This document shows positions 45,399-57,612 of a stretch of DNA of 64,000 bases, one piece after another; the first letter of the stretch is position 1; each line of letters starts with the position of its first letter. Both the position numbers and the translations under genes were made by a program. This DNA is from Ptiloglossa arizonensis (lineage: Eukaryota; Arthropoda; Insecta; Hymenoptera; Colletidae). The stretch covers positions 95,521-159,520 of the forward strand of contig NW_027479302.1 of NCBI RefSeq assembly GCF_051014685.1. The letters are read 5' to 3'. The notes below the pieces were generated by a model. It searched no databases, was not told the origin of the DNA, and was given only the letters and a program-made list of their open reading frames with translations.

Positions 45399-48300
45399 GG
45401 GTTAGGTCAATCCGTTCGCGAGATATGGGAGTTTGATGCCAAGAAATGGTTGAGAAGGCAAAAAATTTTTCGCAATTCTGCTGCTCCAAACGCTTAACCA
45501 GAATGGCCTAGGGATAAAATACACATACTGTTGTAATCGGGAGAGTTTCTACTTTCAGATGCAACAGGAATTTTTGGGTTAGGTCAATCCGTTCGCGAGA
45601 TATGGGAGTTTGAAGCCAAGAAATGGTTGAGAAGGCAAAAAATTTTTCGCAATTCTGCTGCTCCAAACGCTTAACCAGAAAGGCCTAGGGTAAAAATACA
45701 CATACCGTTGTAATCGGGCGAGTTTCTACTTTCAGATGCAACAGGAATTTTTGGGTTAGGTCAATCCGTTCGCGAGATAGGGGAGATTGAAGCTAAGAAA
45801 TGGTTCAGAAGACAACAAATTTTTCGCAGTTCTGCTGCTCCAAACGCTTAACCAGAATGGCCTAAGGGAAAAACACACATACCGTTGTAATCGGGCGAGT
45901 TTCTACTTTCAGATGCAACAGGAATTTTTGGGTTAGGTCAATCCGTTCGCGAGATATGGGAGTTTGAAGCCAAGAAAGGGTTGAGAAGGCAAAAAATTTT
46001 TCGCAATTCTGCTGCTCCAAACGCTTAACCAGAATGGCCTAGGGAAAAAATACACATACCGTTGTAATCGGGCGAGTTTCTACTTTCAGATGCAACAGGA
46101 ATTTTTGGGTTAGGTCAATCCGTTCGCGAGATATGGGAGTTTGAAGCTAAGAAATAGTTCAGAAGACAACAAATTTTTCGCACTTCTGCTGCTCCAAGCG
46201 CTTTACCAGAATGGCCTAGGGAAAAAATACACATACCTTTGTAATCGGGCGAGTTTCTACTTTCAGACGCAATAGGAATTTTTGGGTTAGGTCAATCCGT
46301 TCGCGAGATATGGGAGTTTGAAGCAAAGAAATGGTTGAGAAGAGAACAAATTTTTCGCAATTCTGCTGCTCCAAACGCTTAACCAGAATGGCCTAGGGAT
46401 AAAATACACATACCGTTGTAATCGGGAGAGTTTCTACTTTCAGACGCAACAGGAATTTTTGGGTTAGGTCAATCCGTTCGCGAGATATGGGACTTTGAAG
46501 CTAAGAAATGGTTGACAAGACAATAAATTTTTCGCAATTCTGCTGCTCCAATCGCTTAACCAGAATGGCCTAAGGGAAAAATACACGTACCGTTGCAATC
46601 GGGCGAGTTTCTACTTTCAAATGCAATAGGAATTTTTGGGTTGGGTCAATCCGTTCGCGAGATATGGGAGTTTGAAGCTAACAAATGGTTGAGAAGAGAA
46701 CAAATTTTTCGCAATTCTGCTGCTCCAAACGCTTAACCAGAATGGCCTAAGGGAAAAAATACACATACCGTTGTAATCGGGCGAGTTTCTACTTTCAGTT
46801 ACAGTAGGATTTTTTGGGTTAGGTCAATCCGTTCGCGAGATATGGGACTTTGAAGCTAAGAAATGGTTGACAAGACAATAAATTTTTCGCAATTCTGCTG
46901 CTTCACACGCTTAACCAGAACGGCCTAGGGAAAAAATACACATACCGTTGTAATCGGGCGAGTTTCTACTTTCAGTTAGAATAGGAATTTTTTGGTTAAG
47001 TCAATCCGTTCGCGAGATATGGGACTTTGAAGCTAAGAAATGGTTGACAAGACAATAAATTTTTCGCACTTCTGCTGCTCCAATCGCTTAACCAGAATGG
47101 CCTAAGGGAAAAATACACATACCGTTGTAATCGGGCGAGTTTCTACTTTCAGATGCAACAGGAATTTTTGGGTTAGGTCAATCCGTTCGCGAGATATGGG
47201 AGTTTGAAGCCAAGAAATGGTTGAGAAGGCAAAAAATTTTTCGCAATTCTGCTGCTCCAAACGCTTAACCAGAATGGCCTAGGGAAGAAATACACATACC
47301 GTTGTAATCGGGCGAGTTTCTACTTTCAGACGCAACAGGAATTTTTGGGTTAGGTCAATCCGTTCGCGAAATATGGGAGTTTGAAGCCAAGAAATTGTTG
47401 AGGAGGCAAAAAATTTTTCGCAATTCTGCTGCTCCAAACGCTTAACCAGGATGGCCTAGGGAAAAAATACACATACCGTTGTAATCGGGCGAGTTTCTAC
47501 TTTCAGATGCAATAGGAATTTTAGGGTTAGGTCAATCCGTTCGCGAGATATGGGAGTTTGATGCCAAGAAATGGTTGAGAAGGCAAAAAATTTTTCGCAA
47601 TTCTGCTGCTCCAAACGCTTAACCAGAATGGCCTAGGGAAAAAATACACCTACCGTTGTAATCGGGCGAGTTTCTACTTTCAGATGCAACAGGAATTTTT
47701 GGGTTAGTTCAATCCGTTCGCGAGATAAGGGAGTTTGAAGCTAAGAAATGGTTCAGAAGACAACAAATTTTTCGCACTTCTGCTGCTCCAAACGCTTAAC
47801 CAGAATGGCCTAGGGAAAAAATGCAGATACCGTTGTAATCGGGAGAGTTTCTACTTTCAGACGCAATAGGAATTTTTGGGTTAGGTCAATCCATTCGCGA
47901 GATATGGGAGTTTGAAGCTAAGAAATGGTTGAGAAGAGAACAAATTTTTCGCAATTCTGCTGCTCCAAACGCTTAACCAGAATGGCCTAGGGATAAAATA
48001 CACATACCGTTGTAATCGGGAGAGTTTCTACTTTCAGACGCAATAGGAATTTTTGGGTTAGGTCAATCCGTTCGCGAGATAGGAGAGTTTGAAGCTAAGA
48101 AATGGTTCAGAAGACAACAAATTATTCGCAGTTCTGCTGCTCCAAACGCTTAACCAGAATGGCCTAGGGAAAAAATACAGATACCGTTGTAATCGGGCGA
48201 GTTTCTACTTTCAGACGCAATAGGAATTTTTGGGTTAGGTCAATCCATTCGCGAGATATGGGAGTTTGAAGCTAAGAAATGGTTGAGAAGAGAACAAATT

Positions 48301-49999
48301 TTTCGCAATTCTGCTGCTCCAAACGCTTAACCAGAATGGCCTAGGGATAAAATACACATACCGTTGTAATCGGGAGAGTTTCTACTTTCAGACGCAACAG
48401 GAATTTTTGGGTTAGGTCAATCCGTTCGCGAGATATGGGACTTTGAAGCTAAGAAATGGTTGAGAAGAGAACAAATTTTTCGCACTTCTGCTGCTCCAAT
48501 CGCTTAACCAGAATGGCCTAAGGGAAAAATACACGTACCGTTGCAATCGGGCGAGTTTCTACTTTCAAATGCAATAGGAATTTTTGGGTTGGGTCAATCC
48601 GTTCGCGAGATATGGGAGTTTGAAGCTAACAAATGGTTCAGAAGACAACAAATTATTCGCAGTTCTGCTGCTCCAAACGCTTAACCAGAATGGCCTAGGG
48701 AAAAAATACAGATACCGTTGTAATCGGGCGAGTTTCTACTTTCAGACGCAATAGGAATTTTTGGGTTAGGTCAATCCATTTGCGAGATATGGGAGTTTGA
48801 AGCTAAGAAATGGTTGAGAAGAGAACAAATTTTTCGCAATTCTGCTGCTCCAAACGCTTATCCAGAATGGCCTAGGGATAAAATACACATACCGTTGTAA
48901 TCGGGAGAGTTTCTACTTTCAGACGCAACAGGAATTTTTGGGTTAGGTCAATCCGTTCGCGAGATATGGGACTTTGAAGCTAAGAAATGGTTGACAAGAC
49001 AATAAATTTTTCGCACTTCTGCTGCTCCAATCGCTTAACCAGACTGGCCTAAGGGAAAAATACACGTACCGTTGCAATCGGGCGAGTTTCTACTTTCAAA
49101 TGCAATAGGAATTTTTGGGTTGGGTCAATCCGTTCGCGAGATATGGGAGTTTGAAGCTAACAAATGGTTGAGAAGAGAACAAATTTTTCGCAATTCTGCT
49201 GCTCCAAACGCTTAACCAGAATGGCCTAGGGAAAAAATACACATACCGTTGTAATCGGGCGAGTTTCTACTTTCAGACGCAATAGGAATTTTAGGGTTAG
49301 GTCAATCCGTTCGCGAGATATGGGACTTTGAAGCTAAAAAATGGTTGACAAGACAATAAATTTTTCGCAATTCTGCTGCTTCACACGCTTAACCAGAATG
49401 GCCTAGGGAAAAAATACACATACCGTTGTAATCGGGCGAGTTTCTACTTTCAGTTAGAATAGGAATTTTTGGGTTAGGTCAATCCGTTCGCGAGATATGG
49501 GAGTTTGAAGCCAAGAAATGGTTGAGAAGGCAAAAAATTTTTCGCAATTCTGCTGCTCCAAACGCTTAACCAGAAAGGCCTAGGGAAAAAATACACATAC
49601 CGTTGTAATCGGGCGAGTTTCTACTTTCAGATGCAACAGGAATTTTTGGGTTAGGTCAATCCGTTCGCGAGATAGGGGAGATTGAAGCTAAGAAATGGTT
49701 CAGAAGACAACAAATTTTTCGCAGTTCTGCTGCTCCAAACGCTTAACCAGAATGGCCTAGGGAAAAAATACAGATACCGTTGTAATCGGGCGAGTTTCTA
49801 CTTTCAGACGCAATAGGAATTTTTGGGTTAGGTCAATCCATTCGCGAGATATGGGAGTTTGAAGCCAAGAAATGGTTGAGAAGGCAAAAAATTTTTCGCA
49901 ATTCTGCTGCTTCAAACGCTTAACCAGAATGGCCTAGGGAAAAAATACACATACCGTTGTAATCGGGCGAGTTTCTTCTTTCAGTTACAATAGGAATTT

Positions 50000-51946
50000 T
50001 TGGGTTAGGTCAATCCGTTCGCGAGATATGGGACTTTGAAGCTAAGAAATGGTTGACAAGACAATAAATTTTTCGCACTTCTGCTGCTCCAATCGCTTAA
50101 CCAGAATGGCCTAAGGGAAAAATACACGTAACGTTGCAATCGGGCGAGTTTCTACTTTCAAATGCAATAGGAATTTTTGGGTTGGGTCAATCCGTTCGCG
50201 AGATATGGGAGTTTGAAGCTAACAAATGGTTGAGAAGAGAACAAATTTTTCGCAATTCTGCTGCTCCAAACGCTTAACCAGAATGGCCTAGGGAAAAAAT
50301 ACACATACCGTTGTAATCGGGCGAGTTTCTACTTTCAGACGCAACAGGAATTTTAGGGTTAGGTCAATCCGTTCGCGAGATATGGGAGTTTGATGCCAAG
50401 AAATGGTTGAGAAGGCAAAAAATTTTTCGCAATTCTGCTGCTCCAAACGCTTAACAAGAATGGCCTAGGGATAAAATACACATACTGTTGTAATCGGGAG
50501 AGTTTCTACTTTCAGATGCAACAGGAATTTTTGGGTTAGGTCAATCCGTTCGCGAGATATGGGAGTTTGAAGCCAAGAAATGGTTGAGAAGGCAAAAAAT
50601 TTTTCGCAATTCTGCTGCTCCAAACGCTTAACCAGAAAGGCCTAGGGTAAAAATACACATACCGTTGTAATCGGGCGTGTTTCTACTTTCAGATGCAACA
50701 GGAATTTTTGGGTTAGGTCAATCCGTTCGCGAGATAGGGGAGATTGAAGCTAAGAAATGGTTCAGAAGACAACAAATTTTTCGCAGTTCTGCTGCTCCAA
50801 ACGCTTAACCAGAATGGCCTAGGGAAAAAATACACATACCGTTGTAATCGGGCGAGTTTCTACTTTCAGATGCAACAGGAATTTTTGGGTTAGGTCAATC
50901 CGTTCGCGAGATAGGGGAGATTGAAGCTAAGAAATGGTTCAGAAGACAACAAATTTTTCGCAGTTCTGCTGCTCCAAACGCTTAACCAGAATGGCCTAGG
51001 GAAAAAATACAGATACCGTTGTAATCGGGCGAGTTTCTACTTTCAGTTACAATAGGAATTTTTGGGTTAGGTCAATCCATTCGCGAGATATGGGAGTTTG
51101 AAGCCAAGAAATGGTTGAGAAGGCAAAAAATTTTTCGCAATTCTGCTGCTCCAAACGCTTAACCAGAAAGGCCTAGGGAAAAAATACACATACCGTTGTA
51201 ATCGGGCGAGTTTCTACTTTCAGATGCAACAGGAATTTTTGGGTTAGGTCAATCCGTTCGCGAGATAGGGGAGATTGAAGCTAAGAAATGGTTCAGAAGA
51301 CAACAAATTTTTCGCAGTTCTGCTGCTCCAAACGCTTAACCAGAATGGCCTAGGGAAAAAATACAGATACCGTTGTAATCGGGCGAGTTTCTACTTTCAG
51401 ACGCAATAGGAATTTTTGGGTTAGGTCAATCCATTCGCGAGATATGGGAGTTTGAAGCCAAGAAATGGTTGAGAAGGCAAAAAATTTTTCGCAATTCTGC
51501 TGCTTCAAACGCTTAACCAGAATGGCCTAGGGAAAAAATACACATACCGTTGTAATCGGGCGAGTTTCTTCTTTCAGTTACAATAGGAATTTTTGGGTTA
51601 GGTCAATCCGTTCGCGAGATAGGGGAGTTTGAAGCTAAGAAATGGTTCAGAAGACAACAAATTATTCGCAGTTCTGCTGCTCCAAACGCTTAACCAGAAT
51701 GGCCTAGGGAAGAAATACAGATACCGTTGTAATCGGGCGAGTTTCTACTTTCAGACGCAATAGGAATTTTTGGGTTAGGTCAATCCATTCGCGAGATATG
51801 GGAGTTTGAAGCTAAGAAATGGTTGAGAAGAGAACAAATTTTTCGCAATTCTGCTGCTCCAAACGCTTAACCAGAATGGCCTAGGGATAAGATACACATT
51901 CCGTTGTAATCGGGAGAGTTTCTACTTTCAGACGCAACAGGAATTT
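50000..51946. repeat. 11-monomer tandem duplication, copy 1 (1,947 bp)
   Basis: 'catactgttgtaatc' at 50,481 and 52,428, 'ccagaaaggcctagggtaaaa' and the paired type-C monomers recur 1,947 bp apart (11 x 177). Homology covers about 50,000-51,146 against 51,947-53,093. Private changes in this copy are 'cgtaacgttgc' near 50,128, 'cttaacaagaatgg' near 50,452 and 'gggcgtgtttc' near 50,678. Confidence 0.78.
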
Positions 51947-53093
51947 TTGGGTTAGGTCAATCCGTTCGCGAGATATGGGACTTTGAAGCTAAGAAATGGT
52001 TGACAAGACAATAAATTTTTCGCACTTCTGCTGCTCCAATCGCTTAACCAGAATGGCCTAAGGGAAAAATACACGTACCGTTGCAATCGGGCGAGTTTCT
52101 ACTTTCAAATGCAATAGGAATTTTTGGGTTGGGTCAATCCGTTCGCGAGATATGGGAGTTTGAAGCTAACAAATGGTTGAGAAGAGAACAAATTTTTCGC
52201 AATTCTGCTGCTCCAAACGCTTAACCAGAATGGCCTAGGGAAAAAATACACATACCGTTGTAATCGGGCGAGTTTCTACTTTCAGACGCAACAGGAATTT
52301 TAGGGTTAGGTCAATCCGTTCGCGAGATATGGGAGTTTGATGCCAAGAAATGGTTGAGAAGGCAAAAAATTTTTCGCAATTCTGCTGCTCCAAACGCTTA
52401 ACCAGAATGGCCTAGGGATAAAATACACATACTGTTGTAATCGGGAGAGTTTCTACTTTCAGATGCAACAGGAATTTTTGGGTTAGGTCAATCCGTTCGC
52501 GAGATATGGGAGTTTGAAGCCAAGAAATGGTTGAGAAGGCAAAAAATTTTTCGCAATTCTGCTGCTCCAAACGCTTAACCAGAAAGGCCTAGGGTAAAAA
52601 TACACATACCGTTGTAATCGGGCGAGTTTCTACTTTCAGATGCAACAGGAATTTTTGGGTTAGGTCAATCCGTTCGCGAGATAGGGGAGATTGAAGCTAA
52701 GAAATGGTTCAGAAGACAACAAATTTTTCGCAGTTCTGCTGCTCCAAACGCTTAACCAGAATGGCCTAGGGAAAAAATACACATACCGTTGTAATCGGGC
52801 GAGTTTCTACTTTCAGATGCAACAGGAATTTTTGGGTTAGGTCAATCCGTTCGCGAGATAGGGGAGATTGAAGCTAAGAAATGGTTCAGAAGACAACAAA
52901 TTTTTCGCAGTTCTGCTGCTCCAAACGCTTAACCAGAATGGCCTAGGGAAAAAATACAGATACCGTTGTAATCGGGCGAGTTTCTACTTTCAGTTACAAT
53001 AGGAATTTTTGGGTTAGGTCAATCCATTCGCGAGATATTGGAGTTTGAAGCCAAGAAATGGTTGAGAAGGCAAAAAATTTTTCGCAATTCTGC
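51947..53093. repeat. 11-monomer tandem duplication, copy 2
   Basis: This is the second occurrence of the 50,000-51,146 segment at an offset of 1,947 bp. It carries 'gatattggag' near 53,035. The next monomers have the private 'cttaaacagaatgg' near 53,105 and 'ttcgcgtaatagggg' near 53,203, the latter disrupting the conserved TTCGCGAGATA block. Confidence 0.75.
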
Positions 53094-53264
53094 TGCTTCA
53101 AACGCTTAAACAGAATGGCCTAGGGAAAAAATACACATACCGTTGTAATCGGGCGAGTTTCTACTTTCAGTTACAATAGGAATTTTTGGGTTAGGTCAAT
53201 CCGTTCGCGTAATAGGGGAGTTTGAAGCTAAGAAATGGTTCAGAAGACAACAAATTATTCGCAG

Positions 53265-55565
53265 TTCTGCTGCTCCAAACGCTTAACCAGAATGGCCTAG
53301 GGAAAAAATACAGATACCGTTGTAATCGGGCGAGTTTCTACTTTCAGACGCAATAGGAATTTTTGGGTTAGGTCAATCCATTCGCGAGATATGGGAGTTT
53401 GAAGCTAAGAAATGGTTGAGAAGAGAACAAATTTTTCGCAATTCTGCTGCTCCAAACGCTTAACCAGAATGGCCTAGGGAAAAAATACAAATACCGCTGT
53501 AATCGGGTGAGTTTCTACTTTCAGTCGCAACAGGAATTTTTGGGTTAGGTTAATCCGTTCGCGAGATATGGGAGTATGAATCCAAGAAATGGTTGAGAAG
53601 GCAAAAAATTTTTCGCAATTCTGCTGCTCCAAACGCTTAACCAGAATGGCCTAGGGAAAAAATACACATACCGTTGTAATCGGGCGAGTTTCTACTTTCA
53701 GATGCAACAGGAATTTTTGGGTTAGGTCAATCCGTTCGCGAGATATGGGCGTTTGAAGCCAAGAAATGGTTGAGAAGGCAAAAAATTTTTCGCAATTCTG
53801 CTGCTCCAAACGCTTAACCAGAATGGCCTAGGGAAAAAATACACATACCGTTGTAATCGGGCGAGTTTCTACTTTCAGTTAGAATAGGAATTTTTTGGTT
53901 AAGTCAATCCGTTCGCGAGATATGGGACTTTGAAGCTAAGAAATGGTTGACAAGACAATAAATTTTTCGCACTTCTGCTGCTCCAATCGCTTAACCAGAA
54001 TGGCCTAAGGGAAAAACACACATACCGTTGTAATCGGGCGAGTTTCTACTTTCAGATGCAACAGGAATTTTTGGGTTAGGTCAATCCGTTCGCGAGATAT
54101 GGGAGTTTGAAGCCAAGAAAGGGTTGAGAAGGCAAAAAATTTTTCGCAATTCTGCTGCTCCAAACGCTTAACCAGAATGGCCTAGGGAAAAAATACACAT
54201 ACCGTTGTAATCGGGCGAGTTTCTACTTTCAGATGCAACAGGAATTTTTGGGTTAGGTCAATCCGTTCGCGAGATATGGGAGTTTGAAGCTAAGAAATAG
54301 TTCAGAAGACAACAAATTTTTCGCACTTCTGCTGCTCCAAGCGCTTAACCAGAATGGCCTAGGGAAAAAATACACATACCGTTGTAATCGGGCGTGTTTC
54401 TACTTTCAGATGCAACAGGAATTTTTGGGTTAGGTCAATCCGTTCGCGAGATAGGGGAGATTGAAGCTAAGAAATGGTTCAGAAGACAACAAATTTTTCG
54501 CAGTTCTGCTGCTCCAAACGCTTAACCAGAATGGCCTAGGGAAAAAATACACATACCGTTGTAATCGGGCGAGTTTCTACTTTCAGATGCAACAGGAATT
54601 TTTGGGTTAGGTCAATCCGTTCGCGAGATAGGGGAGATTGAAGCTAAGAAATGGTTCAGAAGACAACAAATTTTTCGCAGTTCTGCTGCTCCAAACGCTT
54701 AACCAGAATGGCCTAGGGAAAAAATACAGATACCGTTGTAATCGGGCGAGTTTCTACTTTCAGTTACAATAGGAATTTTTGGGTTAGGTCAATCCATTCG
54801 CGAGATATGGGAGTTTGAAGCCAAGAAATGGTTGAGAAGGCAAAAAATTTTTCGCAATTCTGCTGCTCCAAACGCTTAACCAGAAAGGCCTAGGGAAAAA
54901 ATACACATACCGTTGTAATCGGGCGAGTTTCTACTTTCAGATGCAACAGGAATTTTTGGGTTAGGTCAATCCGTTCGCGAGATAGGGGAGATTGAAGCTA
55001 AGAAATGGTTCAGAAGACAACAAATTTTTCGCAGTTCTGCTGCTCCAAACGCTTAACCAGAATGGCCTAGGGAAAAAATACAGATACCGTTGTAATCGGG
55101 CGAGTTTCTACTTTCAGACGCAATAGGAATTTTTGGGTTAGGTCAATCCATTCGCGAGATATGGGAGTTTGAAGCCAAGAAATGGTTGAGAAGGCAAAAA
55201 ATTTTTCGCAATTCTGCTGCTTCAAACGCTTAACCAGAATGGCCTAGGGAAAAAATACACATACCGTTGTAATCGGGCGAGTTTCTTCTTTCAGTTACAA
55301 TAGGAATTTTTGGGTTAGGTCAATCCGTTCGCGAGATAGGGGAGTTTGAAGCTAAGAAATGGTTCAGAAGACAACAAATTATTCGCAGTTCTGCTGCTCC
55401 AAACGCTTAACCAGAATGGCCTAGGGAAGAAATACAGATACCGTTGTAATCGGGCGAGTTTCTACTTTCAGACGCAATAGGAATTTTTGGGTTAGGTCAA
55501 TCCATTCGCGAGATATGGGAGTTTGAAGCTAAGAAATGGTTGAGAAGAGAACAAATTTTTCGCAA
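53265..55565. repeat. 13-monomer tandem duplication, copy 1 (2,301 bp)
   Basis: 'ataccgctgtaatcgggtgag' at 53,491 and 55,792 and 'tggcctaagggaaaaacacac' at 54,001 and 56,302 are both 2,301 bp apart (13 x 177). Homology starts after the g/a difference at 53,264/55,565. The block includes a type-G monomer otherwise found only in the first 2.5 kb of the window. Confidence 0.85.
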
Positions 55566-57612
55566 TTCTGCTGCTCCAAACGCTTAACCAGAATGGCCTA
55601 GGGAAAAAATACAGATACCGTTGTAATCGGGCGAGTTTCTACTTTCAGACGCAATAGGAATTTTTGGGTTAGGTCAATCCATTCGCGAGATATGGGAGTT
55701 TGAAGCTAAGAAATGGTTGAGAAGAGAACAAATTTTTCGCAATTCTGCTGCTCCAAACGCTTAACCAGAATGGCCTAGGGAAAAAATACAAATACCGCTG
55801 TAATCGGGTGAGTTTCTACTTTCAGTCGCAACAGGAATTTTTGGGTTAGGTTAATCCGTTCGCGAGATATGGGAGTATGAATCCAAGAAATGGTTGAGAA
55901 GGCAAACAATTTTTCGCAATTCTGCTGCTCCAAACGCTTAACCAGAATGGCCTAGGGAAAAAATACACATACCGTTGTAATCGGGCGAGTTTCTACTTTC
56001 AGATGCAACAGGAATTTTTGGGTTAGGTCAATCCGTTCGCGAGATATGGGCGTTTGAAGCCAAGAAATGGTTGAGAAGGCAAAAAATTTTTCGCAATTCT
56101 GCTGCTCCAAACGCTTAACCAGAATGGCCTAGGGAAAAAATACACATACCGTTGTAATCGGGCGAGTTTCTACTTTCAGTTAGAATAGGAATTTTTTGGT
56201 TAAGTCAATCCGTTCGCGAGATATGGGACCTTGAAGCTAAGAAATGGTTGACAAGACAATAAATTTTTCGCACTTCTGCTGCTCCAATCGCTTCACCAGA
56301 ATGGCCTAAGGGAAAAACACACATACCGTTGTAATCGGGCGAGTTTCTACTTTCAGATGCAACAGGAATTTTTGGGTTAGGTCAATCCGTTCGCGAGATA
56401 TGGGAGTTTGAAGCCAAGAAAGGGTTGAGAAGGCAAAAAATTTTTCGCAATTCTGCTGCTCCAAACGCTTAACCAGAATGGCCTAGGGAAAAAATACACA
56501 TACCGTTGTAATCGGGCGAGTTTCTACTTTCAGATGCAACAGGAATTTTTGGGTTAGGTCAATCCGTTCGCGAGATATGGGAGTTTGAAGCTAAGAAATA
56601 GTTCAGAAGACAACAAATTTTTCGCACTTCTGCTGCTCCAAGCGCTTAACCAGAATGGCCTAGGGAAAAAATACACATACCGTTGTAATCGGGCGTGTTT
56701 CTACTTTCAGATGCAACAGGAATTTTTGGGTTAGGTCAATCCGTTCGCGAGATAGGGGAGATTGAAGCTAAGAAATGGTTCAGAAGACAACAAATTTTTC
56801 GCAGTTCTGCTGCTCCAAACGCTTAACCAGAATGGCCTAGGGAAAAAATACACATACCGTTGTAATCGGGCGAGTTTCTACTTTCAGATGCAACAGGAAT
56901 TTTTGGGTTAGGTCAATCCGTTCGCGAGATAGGGGAGATTGAAGCTAAGAAATGGTTCAGAAGACAACAAATTTTTCGCAGTTCTGCTGCTCCAAACGCT
57001 TAACCAGAATGGCCTAGGGAAAAAATACAGATACCGTTGTAATCGGGCGAGTTTCTACTTTCAGTTACAATAGGAATTTTTGGGTTAGGTCAATCCATTC
57101 GCGAGATATGGGAGTTTGAAGACAAGAAATGGTTGAGAAGGCAAAAAATTTTTCGCAATTCTGCTGCTCCAAACGCTTAACCAGAAAGGCCTAGGGAAAA
57201 AATACACATACCGTTGTAATCGGGCGAGTTTCTACTTTCAGATGCAACAGGAATTTTTGGGTTAGGTCAATCCGTTCGCGAGATAGGGGAGATTGAAGCT
57301 AAGAAATGGTTCAGAAGACAACAAGTTTTTCGCAGTTCTGCTGCTTCAAACGCTTAACCAGAATGGCCTAGGGAAAAAATACACATACCGTTGTAATCGG
57401 GCGAGTTTCTTCTTTCAGTTACAATAGGAATTTTTGGGTTAGGTCAATCCGTTCGCGAGATAGGGGAGTTTGAAGCTAAGAAATGGTTCAGAAGACAACA
57501 AATTATTCGCAGTTCTGCTGCTCCAAACGCTTAACCAGAATGGCCTAGGGAAGAAATACAGATACCGTTGTAATCGGGCGAGTTTCTACTTTCAGACGCA
57601 ATAGGAATTTTT
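55566..57612. repeat. 13-monomer tandem duplication, copy 2, with one monomer deleted
   Basis: This copy aligns with copy 1 at 2,301 bp up to 57,345, then at 2,124 bp (12 x 177), so exactly one monomer (equivalent of 55,045-55,221) is missing. The deletion point lies in the 10 bp 57,336-57,345 ('ttctgctgct'): g57335 belongs to the upstream monomer and t57346 to the downstream one. Private changes include 'gggaccttg' near 56,227, 'cttcaccag' near 56,291 and 'gaagacaag' near 57,120. Confidence 0.82.

Larger units (their letters stand above)
45399..57612. repeat. 69-monomer block, copy 1 (about 12.2 kb)
   Basis: Markers recur 12,214 bp downstream (69 x 177 plus one): 'cagttacagtagg' (46,797 and 59,011), 'gggaaaaacacacatacc', 'aagaaattgttgagg', 'aaaatgcagatacc', 'cttatccagaatgg', 'acacgtaacgttgc' and 'gggcgtgtttc'. 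Homology begins after the a/t difference at 45,398/57,612. The block contains 11- and 13-monomer duplications, annotated separately. Its length makes it the largest repeated unit visible in the window. Confidence 0.9.
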
